Shown piece after piece: positions 25,759 through 37,700 of a stretch of 64,000 bases of DNA. Source of the stretch: Pseudomonadota bacterium (GTDB lineage Bacteria > Pseudomonadota > Gammaproteobacteria > JAKAQQ01); assembly GCA_021810635.1 (NCBI GenBank), contig JAJZIH010000001.1:62001-126000 (forward strand), given 5' to 3'. The translations under genes and the position numbers were made by a program. The notes under the pieces were generated by a model that made no database searches, was not told where the DNA came from, and saw only the letters and a list, made by a program, of their open reading frames with translations. The stretch's first letter is position 1. The number at the start of each line of letters is the position of its first letter.

Positions 25759-26724
25759 GTGTACACCCGCATCCGTTCCACCGGCCATTACGTTCCCGAG
25801 AGGGTGCTCACCAACCAGGATTTCGAACGGATGGTGACCACCTCCGACGAATGGATCCGTGCCCGGACTGGAATTGAGCGTCGCCATATCGTGTCTCCGG
25901 GGGAAACCAATCTGGACCTGTGCGAGAAAGCCGCCCGGTCGGCGCTCGGAGCGGCTGGCCTCGGAGCCGAAGACCTCGACCTCATTCTCGTGGCCACGAC
26001 CACGCCGAACCAGGTGTTCCCCAACATGGGGGTCCTTCTGCAGGACCGGCTCGGCGGCCATGGCTATCCCTGTACGAGCCTCGAGTCCGCCTGTGCCGGA
26101 TTCATCTACGGCCTCGCCATCGCCAACAGCCTGATCCAGACGAGCCAGTGCCGCCGGGCACTGGTGGTGGGCGGGGAAACGCTCTCGCGGATCACGGATT
26201 ACACGGACCGCTCGACCTGCATCCTGTTCGGAGACGGCGCCGGTGCCGTGATCCTCGAAGCCGCATCCGAGCCGGGAATCATCGCCACCCATCTGCACGC
26301 CGACGGGGCCTACAAGGACCTCCTCTACTACCCCTCGGGGATCTCCCTCGGATTCGACCGGCTACGCGAATCGCGCGACTTCATCCGGATGAAGGGTGGC
26401 GAGGTTTTCCGAGTGGCTGTGAATACCCTGTCCCAACTGGCACTCGAGACCCTGGAGGCGGCGGGCGTGACCAGCACGGACCTGTCTTGGTTTGTCCCCC
26501 ACCAGGCCAACCTGCGCATCATCCAGTCCATCGCGCACAAGCTCGGACTGCCGATGGAGCGGATTGTCCTCACGATCGCGGATCACGGCAACACCTCGAC
26601 CGCCTCGATTCCGATGGCCCTGGATGTGGCGGTCCGCGACGGGCGCATCCAGCGGGGCCAATTACTGCTCTTCGAGGCCTTCGGCGGCGGCTTCACCTGG
26701 GGCTCAGCGCTCGTCCGCTACTGA
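25759..26724 (+). CDS. fabH: 3-oxoacyl-ACP synthase III
   Basis: FabH (321 residues) condenses acetyl-CoA with malonyl-ACP to begin fatty acid synthesis. The catalytic triad is Cys in LESACAGFIYG, His in VPHQANLRI and Asn in ADHGNTSTASIP; TSDEWIRARTGIERRHI is the usual N-terminal signature. GTG 25759 is 5 bp after plsX and gives the family start (YTRIRSTGHYVPERVLTN). The usual fabD-fabG-acpP genes do not follow; instead rluB converges with a 7-nt overlap. Confidence 0.95.
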   Translation: MYTRIRSTGHYVPERVLTNQDFERMVTTSDEWIRARTGIERRHIVSPGETNLDLCEKAARSALGAAGLGAEDLDLILVATTTPNQVFPNMGVLLQDRLGGHGYPCTSLESACAGFIYGLAIANSLIQTSQCRRALVVGGETLSRITDYTDRSTCILFGDGAGAVILEAASEPGIIATHLHADGAYKDLLYYPSGISLGFDRLRESRDFIRMKGGEVFRVAVNTLSQLALETLEAAGVTSTDLSWFVPHQANLRIIQSIAHKLGLPMERIVLTIADHGNTSTASIPMALDVAVRDGRIQRGQLLLFEAFGGGFTWGSALVRY

Positions 26725-27542
26725 CCCGCCGCCGGATCCTTCCGGGAGACTGGAGCACGATCCTCCGGGCGGACCTCCGCCAGATCGCTGACCGCTTCCG
26801 GCCCGAGTTCACGGACTCCTCCGGTCCCGAGGTCCCGGGGCAGGACGAAGGGGCCGTACCGGGTCCGGATCAGCCGGTTGACCCGGCAACCCTGGCTTTC
26901 AAACAGGCGGCGAACCAACCGGTTGCGTCCCTCATGGACGACCACCCGATACCAGTTGTTCACCCCCCGTCCCCCGACCGCTTCGAGTTCATCGAAAGAC
27001 GCCCGCCCGTCTTCAAGATCAATGCCCCCGCGGAGAACGAACTCGGTAGCGGCGGCCAGACGGCCCCGGATCCGGACCCGGTATTCACGAACCCAGCCAC
27101 CCGAGGGGTGCATGAGCCGCCGGGCCAAGTCACCATGGGTCGTGAAAAGCAGGAGCCCCTCGCTGTTGAAATCGAGGCGGCCGACCGCAATCCACCGTCC
27201 CTGCCGCAGTCTCGGCAACCGCTCGAAAACCGTTGGGCGTCCCTCCGGATCCCGGCGGGTGGTGAGTTCTCCCGCCGGCTTGTGGTAAAGCAGGATCCGG
27301 AGGGGGATATCCACCTGCCGTGGGCGGACGAGCGGCCGGCCGTCGAGAAACAGGAGATCCCCGGGGTTGATCCGATCTCCGAGCGCCAGCACCTGCCCCG
27401 CCGAGGTCAGTCGGCCCGCCCGGATCCAGCCTTCGATTTCCCGCCGCGAACCCAGCCCGAGGTGGGCCAAATACTTCTGGACGCGGACCGTGCCGGGGGG
27501 ATCCGCAGAGTCAGTCGGCCAGCGGGTTCCTGGGCTCTTCAT
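26718..27542 (-). CDS. rluB: 23S rRNA pseudouridine(2605) synthase
   Basis: RluB (274 residues, RsuA family). The N-terminal S4 domain (VQKYLAHLGLGSRREIEGWIRAGRLTSAG) is followed by LLYHKPAGELTTRRDPEGRPTVF and the catalytic Asp in GRLDFNSEGLLLFTTHGDLARRL, then VVVHEGRNRLVRRLFES. I chose ATG 27542 because GGAG lies 4 nt before it; an in-frame GTG at 27572 is the alternative. The start lies within the 3' end of scpB, so it belongs to the scpA-scpB-rluB unit. Confidence 0.94.
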   Translation of the reverse strand: MKSPGTRWPTDSADPPGTVRVQKYLAHLGLGSRREIEGWIRAGRLTSAGQVLALGDRINPGDLLFLDGRPLVRPRQVDIPLRILLYHKPAGELTTRRDPEGRPTVFERLPRLRQGRWIAVGRLDFNSEGLLLFTTHGDLARRLMHPSGGWVREYRVRIRGRLAAATEFVLRGGIDLEDGRASFDELEAVGGRGVNNWYRVVVHEGRNRLVRRLFESQGCRVNRLIRTRYGPFVLPRDLGTGGVRELGPEAVSDLAEVRPEDRAPVSRKDPAAGQ

Positions 27543-28173
27543 TCGGCTCCCCCCCGTCATCCACCGCCGCACCCGGGGCGGCGATCACCAGCGGGACCGG
27601 GTGACCGGACAGGTCGAATTCGGGAGCCGGTTCGATTAGGTCCGCGACCTGTTCAAGGGGCGGCAGATCCGTGAGACTCGTCAGCCCGAAATAGTCAAGG
27701 AACTCGCGGGTGGTGGCATACAATCCCGGCCGCCCCGGCACTTCGCGATGTCCCACCACCTGGATCCAGTTGCGTTCCTCGAGAATCCTCAGGGTCGAAG
27801 CCGCCACCGAAATCCCGCGCAGTTCCTCGATTTCACCCCGCGTCACCGGCTGCCGGTAGGCGATGATGGCAAGCGTTTCGAGCAGAGCCCGCGAATAGCG
27901 GGGCGGTTTGGGTTCCCACAGGGCGCTCAGGGCCCGGACATAAGGCGCCCGGATCTCGAGACGAAGACCGCTGGCCACCCGCTTGAGCCCAAGCCCCCGG
28001 TTTTCATAAATCCGTTCCAGAGTCCCAACCCACTGGCCGAGTTCGACGGCACTGACCGGCCGCGACAACGCTCCGCCGAGAAGTAACCTGAGCTGCGTCT
28101 TATCGAGCGGGCGGCCGGCCGCGAGCAGGGCCGCCTCGAGCAACGCGACCGGTTCAAGCACAGCATCATTCAC
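27511..28173 (-). CDS. scpB: Segregation and condensation protein B
   Basis: ScpB (220 residues), the winged-helix kleisin-partner (kite) subunit of the SMC-ScpAB complex. ALLETLAIIAYRQPVTRGEIEELRGI is the diagnostic second winged helix, followed by VVGHREVPGRPGLYATTREFLDYFGL. The acidic tail (NEEPRNPLAD) is not conserved. It overlaps scpA by 8 nt. SMC itself is encoded about 7 kb away (34775-38281), so the whole condensin is in this window. Confidence 0.96.
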   Translation of the reverse strand: MNDAVLEPVALLEAALLAAGRPLDKTQLRLLLGGALSRPVSAVELGQWVGTLERIYENRGLGLKRVASGLRLEIRAPYVRALSALWEPKPPRYSRALLETLAIIAYRQPVTRGEIEELRGISVAASTLRILEERNWIQVVGHREVPGRPGLYATTREFLDYFGLTSLTDLPPLEQVADLIEPAPEFDLSGHPVPLVIAAPGAAVDDGGEPNEEPRNPLAD

Positions 28174-29041
28174 CGTGAGTCTCCTCGATGGGCGCCTGGG
28201 GGCTTTCGGCCCCCGAGGTCCGCGGCACCTGGATATAAAGGGGGCCGTAGGGCGTGGCCTGAATCAGGTTCACGAGCGACTGGCGGACCAACTCGAGCAG
28301 CGCCAGGAAGCTCACGACCGCACGGGTCCGGTCCGAACCCCGGGGCAAAAGCGTCTCAAAGCGTTGATAGCCGTGCCTGCAAGACAGCCGCTCCAGCAGT
28401 CCGGCCATGCACTCGCCCACCGACAGGGTGTCCTTGATCACATGGTGCCGGATCCGCCAGCGCGTGCGGCGAAGCAGGCGGGCCATCTGCCGCAACCAGT
28501 CCTCAAGAGCTACCGGCGGGGGTTCCGGCAGGATGTGACGGACCACTTCCGGGACCTGGGCGGTGGCCTGCCAAACATCCCGTTCGAGCCGTGGCATCCT
28601 CTCAAGCCGCTCGGCCGCGCGGCGGATGATCTCGTAGTCCTGGAGGCGCTGCACCAAGGCCGCCCGCGCATCCTCCGGCTCCAGTTCGCCCGTCTCGGAT
28701 ACCGGCCGGGGAATCAACATGCGGGCTTTGAGATTTGCCAGATAGGCGACCATGTACAGGTATTCGCCGGCCAGCTCGAGCTGCATCTGCTGCATCATCC
28801 CGATATAGTGGAGATACTGTTCCGTCACCCGCGCCAGTGGAATGTCCAGCACGTCCAGATTCTGGCGGCGGATGAGGTGCCAAAGAAGATCCAGCGGCCC
28901 TTCGAAGGATTCGAGGAGCAGGCGAAGCGCGTCCGGCGGGATGTACAGGCCATCCGGATAGGTCAGCCAGGGTTCGCCGTTGACGGTCGCGAGCGGCAGT
29001 TCCGGTTGGCTGGCCGCCGCCCCGCCTGCAGAAACCGTCAT
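28166..29041 (-). CDS. scpA: Segregation and condensation protein A
   Basis: ScpA (291 residues), the kleisin that bridges SMC heads. The N-terminal domain contains LLLESFEGPLDLLWHLIRRQ, LDVLDIPLARVTEQYL and YLANLKARMLIP, and the C-terminal winged helix contains AVVSFLALLELVRQSLVNLIQ. Its first codon overlaps the trpS stop by 4 nt. Confidence 0.95.
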   Translation of the reverse strand: MTVSAGGAAASQPELPLATVNGEPWLTYPDGLYIPPDALRLLLESFEGPLDLLWHLIRRQNLDVLDIPLARVTEQYLHYIGMMQQMQLELAGEYLYMVAYLANLKARMLIPRPVSETGELEPEDARAALVQRLQDYEIIRRAAERLERMPRLERDVWQATAQVPEVVRHILPEPPPVALEDWLRQMARLLRRTRWRIRHHVIKDTLSVGECMAGLLERLSCRHGYQRFETLLPRGSDRTRAVVSFLALLELVRQSLVNLIQATPYGPLYIQVPRTSGAESPQAPIEETHGE

Positions 29042-30264
29042 CGGACGCCAGCCAAGCCGACCGCCGCGCGGACCTGGGACAGCGTCCCCTGCGCTTCGCG
29101 TTCGGCCTTCGCGCTTCCGGCCCGCAGGATTTCATCGACCTCGCGCGGATGGTCCTGCCACTGCTCGATCCGATCCCGAATGGGGCCGAGCGCATCCACC
29201 AGGTAACCCAGCAGGCGCTCCTTGCAGTCCAGGCAGCCGATCCCGGCGCTGCGGCAGCCGGTCTGCACCCAGTCCCGTGTCGCCGCCGGAGAAAAGCTCT
29301 CGTGGTATCTCCAGACCGGGCACCGCTCGGGTTCTCCCGGATCGCGGCGCCGGACCCGCGCCGGATCGGTCACCATGGTCCGGATTTTCTCACGCACGAC
29401 CGACTCGGGATCGCGCAGTCCGATGGCGTTGCCGTAGGACTTGGACATCTTGCGTCCGTCGAGCCCCGGAAGCTTCGCTCCATGGGTGAGCAGCGGGCGG
29501 GGTTCCGGCAAAATCTCGCGGCCGGTGCCGCAGGCCTCCGCCCGCAAGACCATCCGTTCTTCGCATCCGAGCCACGGCATACGGTCGAGCAGACGATCCA
29601 GAGCCTCTCGGAGGGTCCCCCCTCCGGACTCCCGGTACTGCTTGGCCAGCCCCTCAAAGGCCTCCCGGTCCGCCGGCGCAAGCTGTCCCTTCGCGTGGGC
29701 CAGCTGGTGCTCGAACACCGGACCCCGGCCATAGAGGAAATTAAAACGGCGGGCAATTTCCCGGGTCACTTCGAGGTGCGCCACCTGGTCCTGCCCGACC
29801 GGAACCTGACGGGCGCGGTAGGCCAGGACGTCCGCAGCCATGAGGACGGGATAACCCAAAAAGCCGTAGGTCGCAAGATCCCGGTCCCCGAGAGCCTCCT
29901 GCTGTTCCTTGTAGGTCGGAACCCGCTCCAGCCAGCCGAGCGGGGTCAGCATCGACAGGATGAGGTGCAGTTCGGCGTGTTGGGGGACCCAGGACTGGAC
30001 AAACAAGGTCGCCCGCTCTGGATCGACGCCGACCGCGAGCCACTCGCAGGCCATCGCGCGCGTCAGATCCGCAAGCGCCCCGGGTTCCTCGTAATGCGTC
30101 GTGAGCGCGTGCCAGTCGGCCACGAAGAAGTAGCAGTCATGTCGGTTTTGGAGTTCGACCCAGTTCTGGAGTACCCCGACCCAGTGTCCGAGATGAAGCG
30201 GACCGGTGGGCCGCATGCCCGAAACGACGCGCGTGGATTCCTCCGGTACCGAAGGGGGAATCAA
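29038..30264 (-). CDS. trpS: Tryptophan--tRNA ligase
   Basis: TrpRS (408 residues), longer than the 334 of E. coli, as in many gammaproteobacteria with the extended type. Class I signatures are PLHLGHWVGVLQNW (HIGH) and GRKMSKSYGNAIGL (KMSKS). YKEQQEALGDRDLATYGFLGYPVLMAADVL is the tryptophan/ATP pocket segment, and GQDQVAHLEVTREIARRFN follows. The extra region between about residues 180 and 320 accounts for the added length. ATGA overlaps link it to scpA and to the protease gene. Confidence 0.95.
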   Translation of the reverse strand: MIPPSVPEESTRVVSGMRPTGPLHLGHWVGVLQNWVELQNRHDCYFFVADWHALTTHYEEPGALADLTRAMACEWLAVGVDPERATLFVQSWVPQHAELHLILSMLTPLGWLERVPTYKEQQEALGDRDLATYGFLGYPVLMAADVLAYRARQVPVGQDQVAHLEVTREIARRFNFLYGRGPVFEHQLAHAKGQLAPADREAFEGLAKQYRESGGGTLREALDRLLDRMPWLGCEERMVLRAEACGTGREILPEPRPLLTHGAKLPGLDGRKMSKSYGNAIGLRDPESVVREKIRTMVTDPARVRRRDPGEPERCPVWRYHESFSPAATRDWVQTGCRSAGIGCLDCKERLLGYLVDALGPIRDRIEQWQDHPREVDEILRAGSAKAEREAQGTLSQVRAAVGLAGVR

Positions 30265-30956
30265 AGCCGGAGAAGATGCAGGGTCTCGAACAGCATCCGG
30301 CCCGACAGGCCGGTGCCGTTCAAGAACATGGCCAGCACCCGGTCCAGCAGAGGTCCCACGATGAGGTAGAAGATACCCGTAAGGAGCAGGAACAGGAGGA
30401 TCCAGATGCCGTAAGGTTCAATCCGCGAGAACCGGCGCGCCCAGGGCAGCGGCAGAATACCGGTCACGACCCGGCCCCCGTCGAGCGGAGGCAGGGGGAA
30501 CAGGTTGAAAATCATGAGGAGCACGTTGATGTAGATTCCGGCCACCGCCATCAGGATCAGGAACTGCCCGAACGGGGAGCCGGGAAGCAGGCGCCAGGCA
30601 GCCTGGGCAATCAAAAGCCAGGCCAGGGCCATGAGGAGATTGGCTCCGGGACCGGCCAGCGCCACATAGGCCATATCACGGTTCGGGTGGTGGAAGTTGC
30701 GCGGATTGATCGGGACGGGTTTGGCCCATCCGAAAATGAAGTGGACAGGCAGGAGGAGGCAGGCCAGGGGCACGAGAACGGTTCCAATCGGATCGATGTG
30801 GCGGATCGGGTTGAGGTTGAGGCGCCCGAGCATTTCTGCCGTGCGGTCGCCGAACTGCCGGGCCGCATACCCGTGCGCCACTTCGTGAAGGGTGATCGCG
30901 AAGAGGCCGGGCACCAGCCAGATGGCGATGAGCTGCAGGAGACTGAGTTGCGGCAT
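30261..30956 (-). CDS. Site-2 protease family (M50) membrane metalloprotease
   Basis: A 231-residue multi-helix membrane protein. The zinc site is ITLHEVAHGYAARQFGD (HExxH) in the first helix region and FPLPPLDGGRVVTG, where Asp is the third ligand, in a later helix. Compact YwhC/rhomboid-like length and position beside trpS are typical of an uncharacterised gammaproteobacterial M50 group. The substrate is unknown. I chose ATG 30956; the reading frame continues upstream but without membrane-protein sequence. No ribosome-binding site is visible, and a perfect -10 box lies directly upstream (separate entry). Confidence 0.9.
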   Translation of the reverse strand: MPQLSLLQLIAIWLVPGLFAITLHEVAHGYAARQFGDRTAEMLGRLNLNPIRHIDPIGTVLVPLACLLLPVHFIFGWAKPVPINPRNFHHPNRDMAYVALAGPGANLLMALAWLLIAQAAWRLLPGSPFGQFLILMAVAGIYINVLLMIFNLFPLPPLDGGRVVTGILPLPWARRFSRIEPYGIWILLFLLLTGIFYLIVGPLLDRVLAMFLNGTGLSGRMLFETLHLLRL

Positions 30957-30962
30957 CGGTGC

Positions 30963-30968
30963 ATTATA
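30963..30968 (-). promoter_or_regulatory. Perfect -10 box at leaderless distance from the M50 protease start
   Basis: Minus-strand TATAAT at 30963-30968, with its downstream edge six nucleotides before the ATG at 30956, so the predicted transcript start is the start codon itself. I see no good -35 and no Shine-Dalgarno. The spacing equals that in front of rluC. Confidence 0.4.
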
Positions 30969-31117
30969 GGCGTTCGCCCGCGCTCCCGTATCGGACCCGT
31001 GCCCCTTGGAGACCTGCCGCTCCATCCCTTCGCGGGGGCCGATTCGCAGGTTTTTATTGGCGACCGGATGGGTTATCATACGGAGAACCGCTTTGGGTAA
31101 TCGACAAGGTAACTGAC

Positions 31118-31423
31118 ATGTGGTTTGCTTTCTGGGCCGAGGATCATCCCGACCGGAGCCGCGAGCGCCCGCAGTGGCGCGACCAGCACCTGGCCCGGCT
31201 GAACGCGCTCCTGGACGAAGGGCGGCTCCTGATGGCCGGCCCCCTCCTGCGGTGGCCGACTCCCGAACCACTTCCGGATGCCGCTGGCGGAAGCCTCATC
31301 GTCGCCGACTTCGGTTCCTCGGCGGAAGCCCGACGCTGGATCGATGCCGATCCGTACCGGGAAGCCGGGCTGTTCCGCTCGGTCAAGACCCGCCCATTCC
31401 TCCCGACCGTGCCACCGGACTGA
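31118..31423 (+). CDS. YciI family protein
   Basis: A 101-residue YciI/YCII-like protein. MWFAFWAEDHPDRSRERPQWRDQHLARL has the expected His/Asp pattern of the family, and LLMAGPLL, SLIVADFGSSAEARRWIDADPY and GLFRSVKTRPF complete it. Function is uncertain; family members have ferredoxin-like alpha/beta folds and some are dehalogenase-like. It heads a YciI-BolA-parvulin run, a conserved trio in gammaproteobacteria. The start is supported by AAGGT about 10 nt upstream. Confidence 0.92.
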   Translation: MWFAFWAEDHPDRSRERPQWRDQHLARLNALLDEGRLLMAGPLLRWPTPEPLPDAAGGSLIVADFGSSAEARRWIDADPYREAGLFRSVKTRPFLPTVPPD

Positions 31424-31427
31424 GCGG

Positions 31428-31781
31428 ATGGATCCGGCACCCTCTGCCCATCCAGTCGGGACTCTGCCCGCTCTCGAGTCACACCTCGCCCAGGCCTTTC
31501 CCGGAAGCCGGGTCATGCTCCGGGACGACAGTTCCCTGCATCTCGGACACCCCGGGCGTCCAGACGGTTTCGGCCACCTGCATCTCGAGATCGTGGCGGA
31601 CCAGTTCACCGGATGTACGCCCCTCGAGCGTCACCGGATGATCCACCATGCCTTGGGACCCCTGGATGGCTGGAGACTGCATGCGCTCGGCATCGGGGCC
31701 CGCGCCCCCGGTGAAGGCCCCCCTCTCCCATCTTCTTCCGCCCATCCTTTCACTCCACCCCAGAAAGAGGTTCCTCAATGA
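31428..31781 (+). CDS. BolA family protein
   Basis: A 117-residue BolA-type protein, a small class II KH-like fold that partners with monothiol glutaredoxins or binds DNA. LRDDSSLHLGHPG, GHLHLEIVADQF and ERHRMIHHALGPLDGWRLHALGI are the family motifs, with the invariant H/RHR helix. The C-terminal 25 residues are a proline- and serine-rich tail. It is 4 bp after yciI and its stop overlaps the next ATG. Confidence 0.92.
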   Translation: MDPAPSAHPVGTLPALESHLAQAFPGSRVMLRDDSSLHLGHPGRPDGFGHLHLEIVADQFTGCTPLERHRMIHHALGPLDGWRLHALGIGARAPGEGPPLPSSSAHPFTPPQKEVPQ

Positions 31782-32656
31782 GTCTCCATCGATCCATCAT
31801 CCGTGCCCTGCTTCTGGCCGCGGGTCTTGCAGCCCTCGCGGCCTGCAGTCATCCGGCGAAAATGAGTTCGTCCGAATCGGCGAACCGCCTGGTCGCCCGG
31901 GTCAACGGGCACCCCATCCGACAGGGTGTCCTGGACACCTTTCTCGGCATCACGAAAAACGCGCCCCCGCAGCTGTCCCCCATGATCCAGAACCTGGCCC
32001 TGCAACGGCTCATCGACATCCAGATTCTGGCCCAAAAGGGACGGGAATCCGGACTCCTGAGGAGTCCCCAGGCGAGGGACAGCCTGTTCCTGCAACGGCA
32101 GGTTCTCCTGGCCAACCTGGAAATCCGCCACTATCTCAAAACCCACCCCATCACACCCGCCCAACTCAAGACCGCCTACGCCAAAACCGTGGGTCGCATG
32201 GGCCACCATGAATACAAGGCCCGCCACATTCTGGTCAAGACCCAGTCTCAGGCCCGGACCATCATCGTTGATCTGGAGCACGGCCAACATTTCTCCACTC
32301 TCGCCAAGAAATACTCCGAAGACACGACGGCCGCCGAGGGCGGCGAACTCGGGTGGGTGAGTGCGAGCCAGGAGACCCCGCCCTTTGCGGCGGCCCTGCG
32401 TCAGCTCAAGGTCGGGCAATACACCCGGACACCCGTGAAGACCCAATTCGGCTGGCACGTGATCCAGCTCCAGGGCAAACGGCCGATCACCCCGCCCAGT
32501 TTCAAGCAAATGCACAACCGGCTGCTCAACGTGCTGCGCAACAAGGAAGTAAGCGACTTCATCACCCACCTCCGCAGCCATGCCAAGGTCAAGATCCTGC
32601 TCAAGCAAACGCCCATTCCCACAGGATCAACGGCGGTCGCCCCGGCCAAGCCGTAA
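31778..32656 (+). CDS. Parvulin-type peptidylprolyl isomerase, lipoprotein
   Basis: A 292-residue lipoprotein with signal MSLHRSIIRALLLAAGLAALAAC (lipobox LAAC near residues 20-23). A SurA/PpiD-like N-terminal helical region (residues about 40-120) precedes one rotamase domain: YKARHILVKTQSQA, FSTLAKKYSEDTTAAEGGELGW and VKTQFGWHVIQL. It would help outer-membrane and periplasmic protein folding. It ends at a very strong hairpin facing the convergent ligA. Confidence 0.93.
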   Translation: MSLHRSIIRALLLAAGLAALAACSHPAKMSSSESANRLVARVNGHPIRQGVLDTFLGITKNAPPQLSPMIQNLALQRLIDIQILAQKGRESGLLRSPQARDSLFLQRQVLLANLEIRHYLKTHPITPAQLKTAYAKTVGRMGHHEYKARHILVKTQSQARTIIVDLEHGQHFSTLAKKYSEDTTAAEGGELGWVSASQETPPFAAALRQLKVGQYTRTPVKTQFGWHVIQLQGKRPITPPSFKQMHNRLLNVLRNKEVSDFITHLRSHAKVKILLKQTPIPTGSTAVAPAKP

Positions 32657-32662
32657 GACCTG

Positions 32663-32698
32663 AGCGGCGGGGTACGGGGCGGCCCCGTACCCCAACCG

Positions 32699-32700
<2 letters not shown>
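32663..32700. terminator. Long symmetric hairpin between convergent ppi and ligA
   Basis: A perfect 11-pair stem GGGGTACGGGG / CCCCGTACCCC (32669-32679 / 32683-32693) with a 3-nt loop, extended by AGCGG/CCGCT outer arms. It reads the same from both genes and overlaps the ligA stop codon. There is no T-run. Confidence 0.5.
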
Positions 32701-34774
<2,074 letters not shown>

Positions 34775-37700
34775 TCAGGCCTGCTCGGCCATGCGGACCG
34801 CTTCATCAAGATCAACCGAGACAATGCGTGAAACACCCGGTTCCTGCATGGTGACCCCGACCAGGCCTTCGGCCGTCTCAAGGAACAGCTTATTATGGCT
34901 GATCAAAATGATCTGCAGCTGTTCCGAGAGTTCGCGGACCAGCGCCGCGAACCGGAGGATGCTCGATTCATCCATGGGTGCATCGACCTCATCCAGCATG
35001 CAGAACGGCGCCGGATTCAGACGGAAAATCGCGAAAACGACCGCGATGGCAGTCAGCGCCTTCTCTCCGCCGGATAGCTGGCTGATCGAGACCGGTCGCT
35101 TGCCGGGAGGCCACGCAAAGAGTTCCACGCCGGCGGTCTCCTCGTCTTCTCCCACCCGCCGGAGTTCGGCCTGGCCGCCTCCAAAAAGACGGGGGAAAAG
35201 CTGCCTCAGACCCAGATTGACTTCCCGGAATGTGGTGTCGAACCGGGTCCTGCTTTCCAGGTCGATCTTCCGGATCGCCTCTTGGAGCAGGGTCAACCCC
35301 TCGGTGATGTCACGGATCTGCGCGTCGAGCGCCTCCTCCTGCGCCCGCTCGGTCTCGTAATCCTCCGGCGCTCTGAGATTGACCTCCCCCAGCCGTTCGA
35401 TCTTGTGGGCCAAAATCTCGATCTCCCGCTCGATTTCCCCGGCCGTCTCCGTTTCGGCCACGGCGAGGCTCCAGTCGCACTGGCTCCGTTCCGCCCGAGT
35501 CTCGAGCTCGGCCAGGCGGCTCTTCCAGTCCTGGGCTTCGAGCCGGCACCGTTCAAGGTCGCCGCGAACGGCTTCGTAGTGCTGGGTCGCCTCCACCCGG
35601 CTCCGCTCGAGATCGGTCTTGGACCCTTCGCCGGCATCCAGGGTGGCGCGCACCGATTCGAGCCGTTCTTGGGCTGCCTGGAGTTCCGCCACCCAGCGTT
35701 CGGGTGCATCGTCCGCCGCCTCCACCGCCGCACCCGCCGCGCGTTTCTGCTCGAGAATCCGCGCCTGTTCGTGGAGTTCCTCGAGTCTCCCGGTCGACTC
35801 GGCTGCACGGCTCCGGATCGCCTCGACTTCCACGGCAAGCCGTTCAGAGGCCAGTTCCATCTCACGCTCCCGGTTCCCGAGCTCCCGGGCCTGTCGCGAC
35901 CAGTCCTCGCACCCGGCCCGCACCGCATCCCGTTCGCCGGCCAGCCGGGCGACCTCCGCTTCGAGCTCCACCTCACGGTCTTCCGCCTCTGCGGTGACGG
36001 CTGCGGCTTCCGACAGCCGGAGACCCAATTCGCCAATCCGTTGTGTAAGATCCTGCCGCGATTTCAGGGCTTCCTCCCGTTTCCGGTCACCCTCGGCAAG
36101 CTCGAAGTCGAGCTGGATCAGCCGGGTCCGGACCTCCATCAACCGTCCCCCATGGTCCGCGATGACGCCCTCGAGCCCGGATACGCGCCGTGCCAACTCC
36201 GCCACGCGAACCTGGCTCTCCTGCAGGCGGTCCGTCCGATCCGCCCGCTCGGCATCCAGCTCACCCTGCCGCTCCTCAAGCGCATGGATCTCACGGTCAT
36301 ACGCAAAGAGCGAACCCAGCCCCCGGTCGCCCCGCCGGACCGCCATCCAGTTGGGTCCCACCAGCACACCCTCTGGAGTCACCCAGCATTCCGGGGCACC
36401 GAGTTCACTTCTCCGTGACAGGGCTTCCCCGACCGAAGGGGCCCGCCGGACACCAGCCATGAAACCGGCCTCTTCCACGGTGCGCCCCACGAGCAGGCCG
36501 AAACCGGCAGCAACACTGCCGGCCTTCGGGGGGCCTTCGGCCGTTTCCCGCTGTTCGACCAGCATGACCGAACTGGCGGCCAGATCCGCCAAGGACTCGG
36601 CAAAAGGATCCAGGCGCTCCACGCAAATGGCCTTGAGCCGCTCTCCCAGAACGGCCTGAACGGACGCTTCGAGTCCGGGCTCGACCTGGATCAGGTCCAC
36701 CAGACGGGGATGGTCGGAAAGGCCCGTCTGCTCGAGCCAGATCCGGATCTCCTCCCCTTCGAAGGCCAGGGCTGCCGCGCGCAGTTGCGCCTGGGCAAGG
36801 AGGCGGCTTTTGCCCTGTTCGATGGCCATTTCGGTTTCGCGGACACCCTCTTCGCACTCATGGACACAGACCTGGGCCGCATCCAGTGCCCGCTTGAGCT
36901 CGGCGAGTTCCGCCTCCCGCGCCGTCTTTTCGCGCAGCCCGGCCTCGTGGCTGGCGCCCACCTGATTGCGTTCCCGGCTCAGGGCATCGGTCTCGATGCG
37001 TTCGAGACGCGCTTCGCAGTCCTGGAGCCGGTCTTCGAGCCCCCTCTTCTGCTCGCCGAGGTGCTCGGCATTGACCCGGCTGATTTCCGCATCCTGCCGG
37101 GCCTGTGCCAGATTCTCCCTGAGTTGGGCCAACCGCTCTTCCAGCCGGTGCCACGCTTCCTCCCGCGACTGGAACTCGGCCTCGGACCGGACCGAGGCCT
37201 CCCGGGCCGTCGCATGGGCTTCCCGGCTCAGCCGGAGCGCTTCCGTCAGCCGTTTCAGGTTCGCGTTCTCCTCAGCCAGGCGCTGCCGGAGATGTTCCTG
37301 ATCGGCTTCCAGCCGGGCGTGTTCCTGGATCCAGTGCCGCTGTTCGAGCTCGCGTGTTTTCCGGCGCGCTTCAGTCTCGCTGATCTTCTGTTCGAGCCTG
37401 CGGCATTGCGTCTGGGCTTCCTGATAGGCCGAGATCACCTCGCGTTGCTTTTCCCCTTCGGCGATGAGCTGCCGCTCGATGGCGGCCTGCGCGGCCTTGA
37501 CCTGTTCGAGATTCCGTTCCTCTTCGCGGACGCGGACCTGCGCGTTTTCGAGACCATGGGAAAACTCCCGCTTCTGCAGGATGAACAGCCGGCTCGTCTG
37601 GAGCCGCCGGGTCTCGCGCAGGGTGCGGAAGCGTTCGGCCTGGCGCGCCTGCTGGGCCAACTGGGCGAGCCGTTTCGTGTGCTGGTCACGAATCTCGCGG

